From: Myxococcales bacterium | GTDB lineage: Bacteria > Myxococcota_A > Polyangia > Palsa-1104 | Reading direction: 5' to 3' | DNA length: 43,281 bases | NCBI GenBank assembly: GCA_028287105.1 | Contig: JAQBQH010000062.1 | Span: 1-43,281, forward strand | Shown: piece by piece, positions 28,716 to 37,479 of the stretch | How positions within the stretch are numbered: the first letter of the stretch is position 1 | Layout: every line of letters begins with the position of its first letter | The notes under the pieces: model-generated | What the model saw: the letters and a program-made list of their open reading frames with translations, nothing else | Told to the model about the DNA's origin: nothing | The model's database searches: none | Program-made: the position numbers and the translations under genes

Positions 28716-29390
28716 CTACTGCGGCGGCGCGCTCGGTGGTGTCCCCGGCGGCGGCGTCGTCGTCGCCCCGGGTGCACCGCCGGGCGTCGCTCCCGGCGGC
28801 GTCGCGCCCGGCTCGCTCTCGGAGCCCGGCGCGCCCGGCGTACCCGGTAGCGGCTCGACCGGCTGCTTGGCGCCGAACAGCGTCATGCGATCCTCGAGCT
28901 TGGTCATCTTCACCGTAAACCCGTCATTGCGAAACGTGTACGCCCGCGTGTGAATGGGAAAGTAGCCGTCGTTGCGCACGATGAGGTCGACGGGGCCCGA
29001 GTCGCGCGGCCGCTCGAGCGTGACCGGCGTGATGCCGAGGTTCTTCTTGCCCCAGAACACCGTCGCCTTGGGCGGATTGGAGCGCACGATGATCTTGATC
29101 TTCGTGGGCAGCGGCTTCGGCGGCGCGACCGTCTGACCCGTCGGCGTCATCACCGTCGCACCCGAGACCGGCGGCGTGGCCACCGACGGGGGCGGAGTCT
29201 GCGCCTTGTCCTCGGGGTCGGTCTTCTCCTCTTCGGCGGGCGGCTTGGGCTGCTTGTCGGAGTGCGCGCAGCCACAGGCCAACAGCGCGACCGCGGCGAC
29301 CAGCGTCACCTTCGCGAGCGTCGTCCGCGCCAGCGTCGTCCGCGCGAGCGTCGTTTCCGCGAGCGTCGTCCATGCGAGCGTGCGCGTCAC
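28716..29390 (-). CDS. PEGA-domain lipoprotein
   Basis: A 224-residue predicted lipoprotein. The lipobox LACGC puts the lipidated Cys at 41, later than usual, because a 5-residue repeat (TTLAx, about four copies at 8-27) extends the N-terminal region. A Pro/Glu-rich linker follows to about 95, then a PEGA-type beta domain at about 97-170 (IIVRSNPPKATVFWGKKNLG). The tail is a Gly/Pro/Thr-rich low-complexity stretch. The GTG start overlaps the stop of the L,D-transpeptidase gene by four bases, so translation is coupled and a cell-wall-linked role is likely. Confidence 0.86.
   Translation of the reverse strand: MTRTLAWTTLAETTLARTTLARTTLAKVTLVAAVALLACGCAHSDKQPKPPAEEEKTDPEDKAQTPPPSVATPPVSGATVMTPTGQTVAPPKPLPTKIKIIVRSNPPKATVFWGKKNLGITPVTLERPRDSGPVDLIVRNDGYFPIHTRAYTFRNDGFTVKMTKLEDRMTLFGAKQPVEPLPGTPGAPGSESEPGATPPGATPGGAPGATTTPPPGTPPSAPPQ
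29314..29373. repeat. Four 15-base tandem repeats in the PEGA lipoprotein N-terminus
   Basis: Four near-identical 15-base units (consensus GCGAGCGTCGTCCGC) lie head to tail at 29314-29328, 29329-29343, 29344-29358 and 29359-29373. The repeat length is a multiple of three, so copy number changes keep the frame; each copy adds TTLA plus one residue ahead of the signal-peptide core. Confidence 0.9.
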
Positions 29391-31360
29391 TGGCCACCTC
29401 CGGCGCGCGACTCGGGCGTGTCCTTCGGCGACGGCGGCGGCCCCGGCGGATAGACGACGCCGGCCTTCGGCATGTAGCTGCCGATCGGCTTCTTCACCTT
29501 GCCGATGATGTTGCCCTCGAGGACGCTGACCGCCACCGGCGGCTCGAGCCGATAGTGGAAGCCGCGCGACGGCAGCCGCATCTCGAACACGTCCTCCTTG
29601 AAGAGGAACTGGCGGGCGAAGTCGAGGGGCTTATCGCCCTCGACGATGACGGGCCGATGGCGCAACACGAACGAGAACATGCGCACCGCCAGGTTGTTCA
29701 TGAGGCGGTGGCAGCCGTGCGAATAGGCGTCGGGGTTGCGGATCGACAGGATCTCCGACGAGCCGTGGACGCGCACGCCGTTGTCCCAGTCGGGCTTGCC
29801 GTTTTTGCCGGGCACGACGTTGTAGGCGGCGACGAGGCCGTAAGCCGAGAGATAGCCCGGACCGACCTCGTCGTAGTTGACCACCTGCTGTGTCGTGCCG
29901 TGGACCTTCTTCCACTTGACGAGCGTGCGCACCGGCGTCGAGTTGGGCGCGATCCAGACCGGCCCGGAGACGATGTTGCGCCACACGCGCGGTCCCACGT
30001 CGGAGCCTTTGTAGCGGTAGTACTCGTGGCCGTTCGACGCCAGATCGGAGCGCCAGCCGCCGATGGTGGTGCGCCAGCGGTTGAGCGGGATCCACTTGTC
30101 CTTCCACTTCGTGCGCAGCGTCAGCGACGGGAAATGATGGCGCGTCTGCGGAATTGCCTTGCCGGTGACTTCGTCGAAGAGCGGATCGTAGAAGACGTCG
30201 CCGCGATCGATGACGACCGACAGCTCCATGTTGGGCTGGTAGTACTCGGGCGGCGGCAGGAGCTTGATGGCCACGCGCAGCTGCTTGAAGTCGGCGGCCG
30301 GATGGCGCTCGAAGAAGGCCAGCGCCGCGGCGGTGTCGCCGAGGCCGAGCTGCTGCAGCGTCGCCTGCACCGCCTCGGCGACGAGGTTGCGGATCGGCAC
30401 CGTCACGCCCGCGCTGTTGACGTAGGTGGCCGGCCCCTTCTTGGTGTCGGTGGAGCCGTCCTCGAGGATGTTGGCGGCCGAGACGACGCGCTCGGTCAAC
30501 ACGCGCACCAGCGCGGCGTAGTCGTTGTCGAGGAGCGGGCGGCCGAGCGCGGCCATGGTGTCGGGACGCAGCGCGGCGGCGTCGTAGAGCATGTGCTTGT
30601 GCTGGAAGCGGATGATCGCCTCGCGCATCGCATCGTCGAACTGGCCGGCGACGTGCTTGGTCTCGGGGCCGAAGATGCCCTCGCAGGTGAGGCGCTTCTC
30701 GACCTCGGGGAACGAGCCGCGCTGCGCGGAGTAGCGCTGCACCTCGGCGATGTCCTTGGCCAGCTTGGGGTCCTTCTCGGCGAGCTGCTCGAGCGACTCG
30801 ACCTGCGCGCGCTGGCGAAGGAGCTCGAGCTTCTTCGCCGTGGCTGCGATCTTGGCGGCGACCTTGGCCTCGGCCTTCGACGTGCGCGGCGGAATCGAGA
30901 CCGCGAGGCGGAGCTTCTCGAAGTCGACGCCGCTGCAGGTCTGCGCACGCTCTTTGGAGTCGAGGAAGCGCGCGCGGATCACCGACAGCGTCGGCGGCAC
31001 CCCGAACAGCTCGAGGTAGTTGTGGTCGTTCTCCGCCAGCGGCTGTCCGTCGCGGTCGCCACTGTCGTTGGCCAGGCCGAGATAGACCTGCCGGTAGCGA
31101 TTGGCCATGAGGTTGCCGTTGCCGTCGGTGACCTCCTGGAAGATGTAGGGGGTCCAGTCGTCGCCGAGGTCGACCAGCGTGTAGCCGCCGGCGACCGCGT
31201 CGGCCGCCGAGATCCAGCGCTCGGCGCCGCCCGCGACGAGGAGCGCGCGTTCGGGCGCGGCCAGCTCGGGACGTGCGGGTGGCGGCGGCGCGTCAGCGGC
31301 GCGGGCAGGGAGATGCAGACAAAGGCAGAGGCCGAACCACGCAATAGCCCAGCGGGGCAT
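29387..31360 (-). CDS. L,D-transpeptidase (YkuD domain) with N-terminal extension
   Basis: A 657-residue L,D-transpeptidase that would cross-link peptidoglycan or attach proteins to it in the periplasm. A signal peptide covers about 1-21. A peptidoglycan-binding-like segment (FGPETKHVAGQFDDAMREAIIRF, at about 230-252) precedes the catalytic domain. The YkuD motif is complete: H532 in VHGSS and S547-H-G-C550-x-R552 in AYSHGCHRLMNN. A large region between (about 260-480) is not assigned. It is long for the family. The stop overlaps the start of the PEGA lipoprotein, so the two are probably made together. Confidence 0.92.
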   Translation of the reverse strand: MPRWAIAWFGLCLCLHLPARAADAPPPPARPELAAPERALLVAGGAERWISAADAVAGGYTLVDLGDDWTPYIFQEVTDGNGNLMANRYRQVYLGLANDSGDRDGQPLAENDHNYLELFGVPPTLSVIRARFLDSKERAQTCSGVDFEKLRLAVSIPPRTSKAEAKVAAKIAATAKKLELLRQRAQVESLEQLAEKDPKLAKDIAEVQRYSAQRGSFPEVEKRLTCEGIFGPETKHVAGQFDDAMREAIIRFQHKHMLYDAAALRPDTMAALGRPLLDNDYAALVRVLTERVVSAANILEDGSTDTKKGPATYVNSAGVTVPIRNLVAEAVQATLQQLGLGDTAAALAFFERHPAADFKQLRVAIKLLPPPEYYQPNMELSVVIDRGDVFYDPLFDEVTGKAIPQTRHHFPSLTLRTKWKDKWIPLNRWRTTIGGWRSDLASNGHEYYRYKGSDVGPRVWRNIVSGPVWIAPNSTPVRTLVKWKKVHGTTQQVVNYDEVGPGYLSAYGLVAAYNVVPGKNGKPDWDNGVRVHGSSEILSIRNPDAYSHGCHRLMNNLAVRMFSFVLRHRPVIVEGDKPLDFARQFLFKEDVFEMRLPSRGFHYRLEPPVAVSVLEGNIIGKVKKPIGSYMPKAGVVYPPGPPPSPKDTPESRAGGGQ

Positions 31361-31404
31361 TCTTATTGTTTACTACGATTTCGGCGCGAAGGCGCCTTTG
31401 GGAC

Positions 31405-31860
31405 TCAGAAGCAGCGGCCGTCGACGTAGCAGTTGTTGTTGCAGCACTCGCTGTTGACCGTGCAGGTGGCGGGGTAGACCTTGCACATCTTGGCCATGTC
31501 GGCGGGCTTGGCCAGGTCGGGGATGGGCTGGGCCATATCGACGACGGGCATCGACATGTCGAGGGCGACGGCCAGGTCGTGCGTCGCGGGCGGGAGCGTC
31601 ATGTCGACGTCGCCGCCGTTGCCGCCGGTGCCGCCCGACATCGCCAGGTCGGGGGCGGTCATGCCCGGCGGCGGGCCGCCGCCCGAGCCGTCGTCGCAGT
31701 AGCCCTGCACGCAAATGAAGCCGGTGGGGCAGGCCGGCGCCGTTGCGTCGCATACGAAGCTGCGGTTCTGCACCTGCGGTTTGAAGCAGCCGCCAACCGC
31801 CAGCGCCACCACTACCAGCGCTGCGCACCGCATCGTTCGAGCCATCGCGTACATGTTCAT
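31405..31860 (-). CDS. Cys-rich lipoprotein with Asp-Leu-Ala-rich linker
   Basis: A 151-residue lipoprotein: a signal peptide followed by the lipobox AVGGC, with the lipidated Cys at about 25. A first Cys cluster follows (FVCDATAPACPTGFICVQGYC). The middle is a DLAM/DMSMP-rich flexible linker, and a C-terminal Cys knot-like cluster contains CTVNSECCNNNCYVDGRC. This composition is common in Myxococcota lipoproteins. GGAAGGAAG lies just before the ATG. It starts 13 bases after the SIR2-like/TPR gene and precedes the L,D-transpeptidase, so it is likely part of that operon. Confidence 0.85.
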   Translation of the reverse strand: MNMYAMARTMRCAALVVVALAVGGCFKPQVQNRSFVCDATAPACPTGFICVQGYCDDGSGGGPPPGMTAPDLAMSGGTGGNGGDVDMTLPPATHDLAVALDMSMPVVDMAQPIPDLAKPADMAKMCKVYPATCTVNSECCNNNCYVDGRCF

Positions 31861-31873
31861 CGCTTCCTTCCTG

Positions 31874-34800
31874 CTAGAGGCCGAGATGTCGCCGGACGGC
31901 GAAAATATCTTCGGTCACGCTCGACCAGACCATGTCGAGCAAACGTTCCGTCGGGATGCGCGTGCCGGCCGCGCGGCCATCGGCCGCCGCCAGTCGCGCC
32001 GCGGTCTCCAGATCGCCGGCCATCACCAGGCCTGCGCGCAGCGCCGTCAGGTCGGCCGCCTGCAGCCACTCGAGCGCCGCCTCGTCGGTGCGCACGGCGT
32101 CGTCGCGCAGCTTGCGCCCGATGGCCAGCACCTGCTCGAGCTGTAACGGCGGCAGCGCGCGCTTGAGACCCGAGACGGTGCGCGCCAGCTCCGGCTGCGG
32201 ATTGGGCGCGGCGCCCTCGGCGTCGTAGGCGAGCGCGATGGCCGCGTCCAGCACGTGGCCGATCTGCTGCGGATGCGGCGTCGCCAGCCGCAGGAGCCGC
32301 TCGGGGCGCAGGAGCACCGCCTTGCGCGCCAGCTCGAAGACCTGCTCCGACTCCTTGCGCTTGTCGACGACGAACGGCTGACCGAGCTGGAACACCGGCA
32401 CCAGCGCACGCCCTTCGACAGCGTTGCCGAAGACGATCGGCTCGCGCTGCTCGGGCCGCTCGTAGGCTTCGGGAGCAGCGACGTCGAAGGTGTGCACGAC
32501 ATACGTGAGTGCCTTGACGAACGAACGGGGGTCGTCGTGCGCGAGCGCGTCCTTGCGCTGGAGGCCGATGAGCTTGTGGGGCTGCGCGTGGCCGGCGGCG
32601 ATGGTCGGCCCGACGAGCGCGAAGAGCTGGCCGATGAGGCGATTCTCGTCGGGATGCCGCAGGAGCGACCAGCTGTCCTCGTCCATGACCCGCCGGGCGG
32701 TGACGAACGGACGCTGCTTGTAGGTTTCGATGGCCTTGACGTCCTCGGGATCGCCCTTGCGCAAGAACGCGAGCGCATATGCGCAGGCGAGCGACTTGGA
32801 CGGCTGCCGCTTGCGCTTGTAGAGCTGCTTGAGCGCGCGATAGGAGGTGATGCGCGTCTTGTCGCGGCGGAGCACGTAGTGGTGCTCGGCGATGCCCTTG
32901 TCGATGGCGTCGGCGCCGGCCTCGACATAGAGGTCGGCCAGCTCGGAGTGGCGCTGGAGGTTGTCGCGGTCGAACACCAGCGTCGCCTCGAGCGCGGCCA
33001 GCGCGCTCTCGGGATCGGCGAGCGCGCCCATGCAGAGATCGGCGAGCGCGCCCCAGATGCGCAGTCGTTCGGCGTTGTGGCCGTCGCTGTCGCCCGCCGA
33101 CTCGGGGCCGATCGACTTGAGGCGCCGGCGATAGAGGCGCGCCAGCTCGGTCCAATCGGCGGCCGCGACGTAGAGCTGCTCGAGCGCGCGCATGGAGCGC
33201 TCGCTCTCGGGATCGTCGTCGAGCGCGCCGCGCAGGTGCAGGATGGCGGCGGCCGGTCGCGCCAGCTCGTCGCGGCACAGGAGGGCGGCGGTGTGCCGGT
33301 ACTTGGCGCGCACCGCCAGGTCCTTCTCGACGGCGATCATGCGCTCCAGCGTCTCGAGCGCCTGCGGCCACGCGCGCGCCTCGACGAACACGTCGAGGGT
33401 CTTGTGCAGCAGGCGATGATCGTCGGGATGGATCTCGAGGGCGTCGGTCCAGGCGCCGAGCGCGCGCTCCGGATCCTGCAGCCGAGCGAGATAGAGATCG
33501 CCGATCTCGTCGAGCAGGCGCGCCTGCTCCGACGGCGGCGCACCGACGAGCAGCGCGCGCTTGGCCTCGATGAGCGAGGTCGGATTGTCCTCGGCCAGCT
33601 CGGCCTGCATCATGAGCGCGTCGCGATTGGTCGGATCGCTTTCGAGCGCGCGGGCCACGAACTCGCGAGCGCTCTCGCGCGCGCCGAGGTTGCGCTCGCA
33701 GCGCGCCAGGTCGGTGAACAGGGTCCCGCGCTCGGTCAGCGGCAGCGCCTCGATGTGATACTGGAAGACGCGCTCGAGCGCCTGCAGGGCGCCGGCCCAA
33801 TCGGCGGCGGCGAGCAGCATGTCGGCGTGGCCGCGCTGCGCTTCGAGCGACTCCGGCGCCAGGTCGGCCGCCCGCGCCCACGCCTTGGCCGCCTTGTCGC
33901 CCTGATCGGCGGAGCGCGCGGCGCGCGCCAGCCGCACCAGCCGCTCGAGCAGCAGCTCCGGCTCGGCGGGCTTACGCGTCAGCATCTCGAGCACTGGGAT
34001 GACCTCGCCCCAGCGTCCGGCGCGCCACAGCAGATCCGCCACGCGTCCGCCCGCCTGGATGTGCTCGGGGTCGATGGCGAGCGCCTCGAGATACAGCTCG
34101 GTGGCGCGCTGATCGTCGTCGATCTCTTCGTAGAGATCGGCGGCTTCGACGAGGAACTGCGTGCGCTCGAGATGGTTGGGCGTGGCCACCGCCGCGTCGA
34201 CGAGCAGGCGGGCCGCGCGCAGCGGCGCCTTGGCCTTCTTGTGCAGCCCCGCCAGCGCCTGCAGCGCCGGCACGTACTGGGCATCGATCTCGAGGACGCG
34301 CGCGAAGAGCGTCTCGGCCTGCGCGGCGTCGTCGAGCCGGGTCGCGGCGAGCTCGCCGGCCTGGAAGTAGAGCGGCAGCGCGTTGCCCATCTTCGACTGC
34401 ATCTTGGCGCGCTTGATCAGCCGCTCGACGCACAGGTGCCAGGCGCCGGTTTGATCGAACAGCTTGATGAGCGCCGCCAGCGTCGACTCCTGCGACGGAT
34501 CGGCGGTCTCGGCCGTCAGGTAGGCCTGAATCGCGCGATCGTTGTCACCCAGCTCGAACGCCTGGATCGAGCCGATCTCGGCGTAGAGCTCGGCGCGCGC
34601 CGAGGCCGGCGACAGCTCGGCGCGGCGGCGCAGCGCTTCGATGAGCGCTGGGAAGCGGCGCTCGGCGCGATAGCAGCGCTCGAGGGCGCGCAGCGCGTCC
34701 TCTGCCGTCGGGTCGATCGTGAGCAGCGTCTGCCAGCATTGCTCGGCGCGCAGCGCGCCGTCGCGCTCCTCTTCCCACGAGAGCGCGAGGCGGCGGTAGA

Positions 34801-36874
34801 GCGCGGCGCGCTCGTCGCGGCTGTCGGTGGCGTCGGCCTGGCGGGCCAGGTTCTCCAGATACTCGCGCTGCCGGCCCGCGTCCTCGTAGAGGGCGTCGAG
34901 CGCGCGCAGCACCTCGAGATCGCCCGGCACCTCGGCGACGAGCTCTTCGAAGCGGCCGATGGCGGCGGCGCGATCCTCGAGCCGGGCGGCGACGATCTCG
35001 GCGGCCTCGACGCGGAGCGCGCGCACGTTGGCGTCGGGCTGGATGGCCAGCTCGTCGAGCGCGTGTACCAGCTCGGGCCAGCGCTCGAGCTTTCGATAGA
35101 GCGGTGCGCGCACCGTGGCCGGCAGCGACGCGACGTTGCCGAGCTCCGCGGCGACGTCGTCCCAGCCGGCGGCGGCGTCGGCGAGACGCGAGAGCTCCTG
35201 CCAGTTGGCCTGGCGCGGATCTTCCTTGTAGGCGGCGACGAGCGCGGTGAGCGCGCGCCCGGCGTCGTCGGCCTCGTACTCGAACACGCGCGCCAGCGCC
35301 AACAGCGTCTCGGCGCGGCGAACCGGATCCGGCTCGACGTCGACGCGGGCGAGCATGAAGTCGAAGAGGGCGTCGTGATCGCCCTTTTCGCGCAGCTCGA
35401 CGGCGATGCGGTCGAGACGCTCGGCGGCGTCGGCGCGCGTCGGCGAGGCGGCGTAGATGGCCAGCCAACCGTCGGCGTCGTCGTCGGCGGGGAGCTCCTC
35501 CTTGTGCTCGTCGAGCGCCAGCGTGAGCGCGCGCGCCAGCGATTCCGGCTCGCCCTCGTCGAGGATCCGGATGCGCCAGGCCGCGTAGAGCTCTTCACGC
35601 TCGACGGCGCTGATGCCGGGCAGGAGCGCGAAGTGCTCGACGTCGCCGACGGGCGCGCCCGAGAGCAATCGCTCGGTGATGAGCGCCAGCTCGACGTCGC
35701 CGGCCTGGAAGCCGACGAAGAGGAAGCTGCGGGTGCGCCACAGCTCGTGCGCGGCGGCGCGGAAGGCGCTGTCGCCGAGGGCTGCCTGCAGCGCCTCGTG
35801 CGACCAGACCAGCGTTTCGGGACGGGTGGGGCAGCCGAGCAGCTTGAGGACGAAGGGCGTCTTGCCGTGGCGGCGCAGCGCTTCGCCGTCGCGCGGCGTA
35901 TAGACGGCGGGGGCGCCGTCGTCGGTGGCGAGGGCGCGTTCGAAGGCGTCGTCGCAGCGCGTGGTGAGGACGGCACGGAAGGGAAGCGACGAGAGTCGCA
36001 GCGTCACGTCGGGGATGGGGCCGCCGTGACCAACGGCGGAGCGGAGGACGCCGGCGAACCGGTCGCCGAGGCGACGCACGACGAAGCCGGCCGCCGAGAG
36101 CGGGCGCGCTTGCAGGACGGGCCAGACCTCGGCGACGTCGTCGGAGGCGAGCGTGGCGACGAGGCGCGCGAGGATGTCGCGAATGGTCAGCGGCGGCTGG
36201 GCGAGGCGCGGCCCGGCGACGAGGACGCAGCGGCCGGCGCGCAGGAGGTCGGCGATGGCGGCGATGTGCGCGTGCGGCGGAGCTTCGACGGCGGCCGCGA
36301 GGGGCGCTTCGGCGGCGGCGGGCGCTTCGAGGGCGGGCGCTTCGAACGCTGCTTCGAAGGCGGACTCGAAGGCCGATTCGGCGGCGGGTTCGACGTCGGG
36401 TTCGACCGCGGATTCTTCGGCGGGGGCCGCTTCGACGGCGGGGGCCGCTTCGACGGCGGCGGGCTCGTCGAGCGTCGTGACGTGCTCCTCGACGGCAGCG
36501 ACGACCGCGGCCGGCGTCGACTCCGAGATCAGCGATTCCAGCTCGTGACGCGGCACTTCGTGGGTCTCGCCCTCGACATGCGCGGGCGGCGCGGCCTCGA
36601 CAGGCGCGGTCTCGACGGGCTCTACCGCCGCCGCCTCGACGGGCGCAGTCTCGGCGGGCGCGGCGATTTCGGGGACGTCGCCGACGTGGGTGGCGCGCTC
36701 TTCATCGGCGTAGACGGTCTCGACCGGGCCGGTCTCGTCCATGATGCCGTCGGCGTGCTGCTCATCTTCCACGAGATCCTCACTCTCGAGCGATTCCATC
36801 AGCTGCTGCCTCCACAGCTCGGGCGGCAGCTCTGCGGTCGGCGGGCGAACGTTCTCGATCTCGTCGCTGTCCAT
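31874..36874 (-). CDS. Giant protein: SIR2-like domain followed by many TPR-type repeats
   Basis: A 1666-residue protein with no signal peptide. Residues 1-200 are acidic and Ala/Glu/Pro-rich, probably disordered. Residues about 205-455 resemble a SIR2-like Rossmann domain: CVLVAGPRLAQ, FRAVLTTRCDDAFERAL, KLLGC and SFLFVGFQAGD. The usual catalytic Asn (TTNYD) is Arg306 and the usual His (KLHG) is Leu346, so NAD hydrolysis is doubtful. About 500-1640 is helix-pair repeat (TPR-like) sequence. I chose ATG at 36874 because GGAGGAAG lies just before it. Downstream lipoprotein, L,D-transpeptidase and PEGA genes suggest an envelope-linked role, although SIR2/TPR fusions also occur in defence. SIR2 assignment is moderate. 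Confidence 0.85.
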   Translation of the reverse strand: MDSDEIENVRPPTAELPPELWRQQLMESLESEDLVEDEQHADGIMDETGPVETVYADEERATHVGDVPEIAAPAETAPVEAAAVEPVETAPVEAAPPAHVEGETHEVPRHELESLISESTPAAVVAAVEEHVTTLDEPAAVEAAPAVEAAPAEESAVEPDVEPAAESAFESAFEAAFEAPALEAPAAAEAPLAAAVEAPPHAHIAAIADLLRAGRCVLVAGPRLAQPPLTIRDILARLVATLASDDVAEVWPVLQARPLSAAGFVVRRLGDRFAGVLRSAVGHGGPIPDVTLRLSSLPFRAVLTTRCDDAFERALATDDGAPAVYTPRDGEALRRHGKTPFVLKLLGCPTRPETLVWSHEALQAALGDSAFRAAAHELWRTRSFLFVGFQAGDVELALITERLLSGAPVGDVEHFALLPGISAVEREELYAAWRIRILDEGEPESLARALTLALDEHKEELPADDDADGWLAIYAASPTRADAAERLDRIAVELREKGDHDALFDFMLARVDVEPDPVRRAETLLALARVFEYEADDAGRALTALVAAYKEDPRQANWQELSRLADAAAGWDDVAAELGNVASLPATVRAPLYRKLERWPELVHALDELAIQPDANVRALRVEAAEIVAARLEDRAAAIGRFEELVAEVPGDLEVLRALDALYEDAGRQREYLENLARQADATDSRDERAALYRRLALSWEEERDGALRAEQCWQTLLTIDPTAEDALRALERCYRAERRFPALIEALRRRAELSPASARAELYAEIGSIQAFELGDNDRAIQAYLTAETADPSQESTLAALIKLFDQTGAWHLCVERLIKRAKMQSKMGNALPLYFQAGELAATRLDDAAQAETLFARVLEIDAQYVPALQALAGLHKKAKAPLRAARLLVDAAVATPNHLERTQFLVEAADLYEEIDDDQRATELYLEALAIDPEHIQAGGRVADLLWRAGRWGEVIPVLEMLTRKPAEPELLLERLVRLARAARSADQGDKAAKAWARAADLAPESLEAQRGHADMLLAAADWAGALQALERVFQYHIEALPLTERGTLFTDLARCERNLGARESAREFVARALESDPTNRDALMMQAELAEDNPTSLIEAKRALLVGAPPSEQARLLDEIGDLYLARLQDPERALGAWTDALEIHPDDHRLLHKTLDVFVEARAWPQALETLERMIAVEKDLAVRAKYRHTAALLCRDELARPAAAILHLRGALDDDPESERSMRALEQLYVAAADWTELARLYRRRLKSIGPESAGDSDGHNAERLRIWGALADLCMGALADPESALAALEATLVFDRDNLQRHSELADLYVEAGADAIDKGIAEHHYVLRRDKTRITSYRALKQLYKRKRQPSKSLACAYALAFLRKGDPEDVKAIETYKQRPFVTARRVMDEDSWSLLRHPDENRLIGQLFALVGPTIAAGHAQPHKLIGLQRKDALAHDDPRSFVKALTYVVHTFDVAAPEAYERPEQREPIVFGNAVEGRALVPVFQLGQPFVVDKRKESEQVFELARKAVLLRPERLLRLATPHPQQIGHVLDAAIALAYDAEGAAPNPQPELARTVSGLKRALPPLQLEQVLAIGRKLRDDAVRTDEAALEWLQAADLTALRAGLVMAGDLETAARLAAADGRAAGTRIPTERLLDMVWSSVTEDIFAVRRHLGL

Positions 36875-37101
36875 GCTTCCTCCGACGGTAGGAGCAGCTG
36901 GGGTAGCAATCGTCGGGCCGAGCGGCGGCGCACGCGCGCATGGGCGCCGCCGACGGAACTCCACTGACGCAGCGAGGATTGTCAGGCTGTACACAACCGT
37001 TTGCGGGTACGGGGGATCGAGTCTCCGAGGCAGAGCGCGGCGCCGACGAGGCAAACCGCGCCGTCACGCGCGCGCGCCAACACCGACATTACCCGACATG
37101 C
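36875..37101. other. Intergenic region upstream of the SIR2-like/TPR gene
   Basis: About 227 bases between the receiver gene and the SIR2-like/TPR gene, both on the minus strand. It holds the strong ribosome-binding site of the large gene. I see no convincing -35/-10 pair or terminator. An open frame extends the large gene upstream by 60 residues, but that stretch is Arg/Pro-rich with no conserved feature. Confidence 0.4.
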
Positions 37102-37455
37102 CTAAGACTGGCCGAGCAGGGTGGCGACGGTTTCGAGCAGCGTGTCGAGCGCGACCGGCTTGGGCAGCACGGCGGCGACCTTCGGCGGCGAGTGCGTGTT
37201 GCCGATGGCCGACATGACGCAGATGGGGATGTCGGCGAGCGGCGCGGTCCGCTTGAGCTCGTCGATGAGCTCCCAGCCGTCGAGCTCCGGCATCATGAGG
37301 TCGATGATGAAGAGGGCAGGGCGTGGCGTCAGCGCGCCCATCGCCTCGCGTCCGTTGGCGAACGCGACGACGTCGTAGCCGGCATCGCCGAGGACGTCGC
37401 AGAGCGCCTCGCAAATGGCCGAGTCATCGTCGACGACGACGATACGCGCAGGCAT
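37102..37455 (-). CDS. Single-domain response regulator
   Basis: A 117-residue receiver domain. The acidic cluster D9-D10-D11 (VVVDDDS), the phosphoacceptor D52 (FIIDLMMPELDG) and the conserved Lys in VLPKPV are all present; the switch position reads VMSAIG with Ser. No output domain follows. It lies upstream of the SIR2-like/TPR gene on the same strand and could be its co-transcribed input, although the 227-base gap allows separate promoters. Confidence 0.92.
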   Translation of the reverse strand: MPARIVVVDDDSAICEALCDVLGDAGYDVVAFANGREAMGALTPRPALFIIDLMMPELDGWELIDELKRTAPLADIPICVMSAIGNTHSPPKVAAVLPKPVALDTLLETVATLLGQS

Positions 37456-37479
37456 GCCCGCAGCGTATCACGAAGCGTT

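Noticed and set aside
32255-36967. Open frame of about 1570 codons on the plus strand opposite the SIR2-like/TPR gene
   Set aside because: Compositional shadow: the Arg/Gly/Leu-rich translation has no recognisable family, while the minus strand has repeats, a domain and a strong ribosome-binding site.
36875-37054. N-terminal extension of the SIR2-like/TPR protein
   Set aside because: Arg/Pro-rich, no ribosome-binding site at the upstream ATG, while ATG at 36874 has GGAGGAAG right before it.
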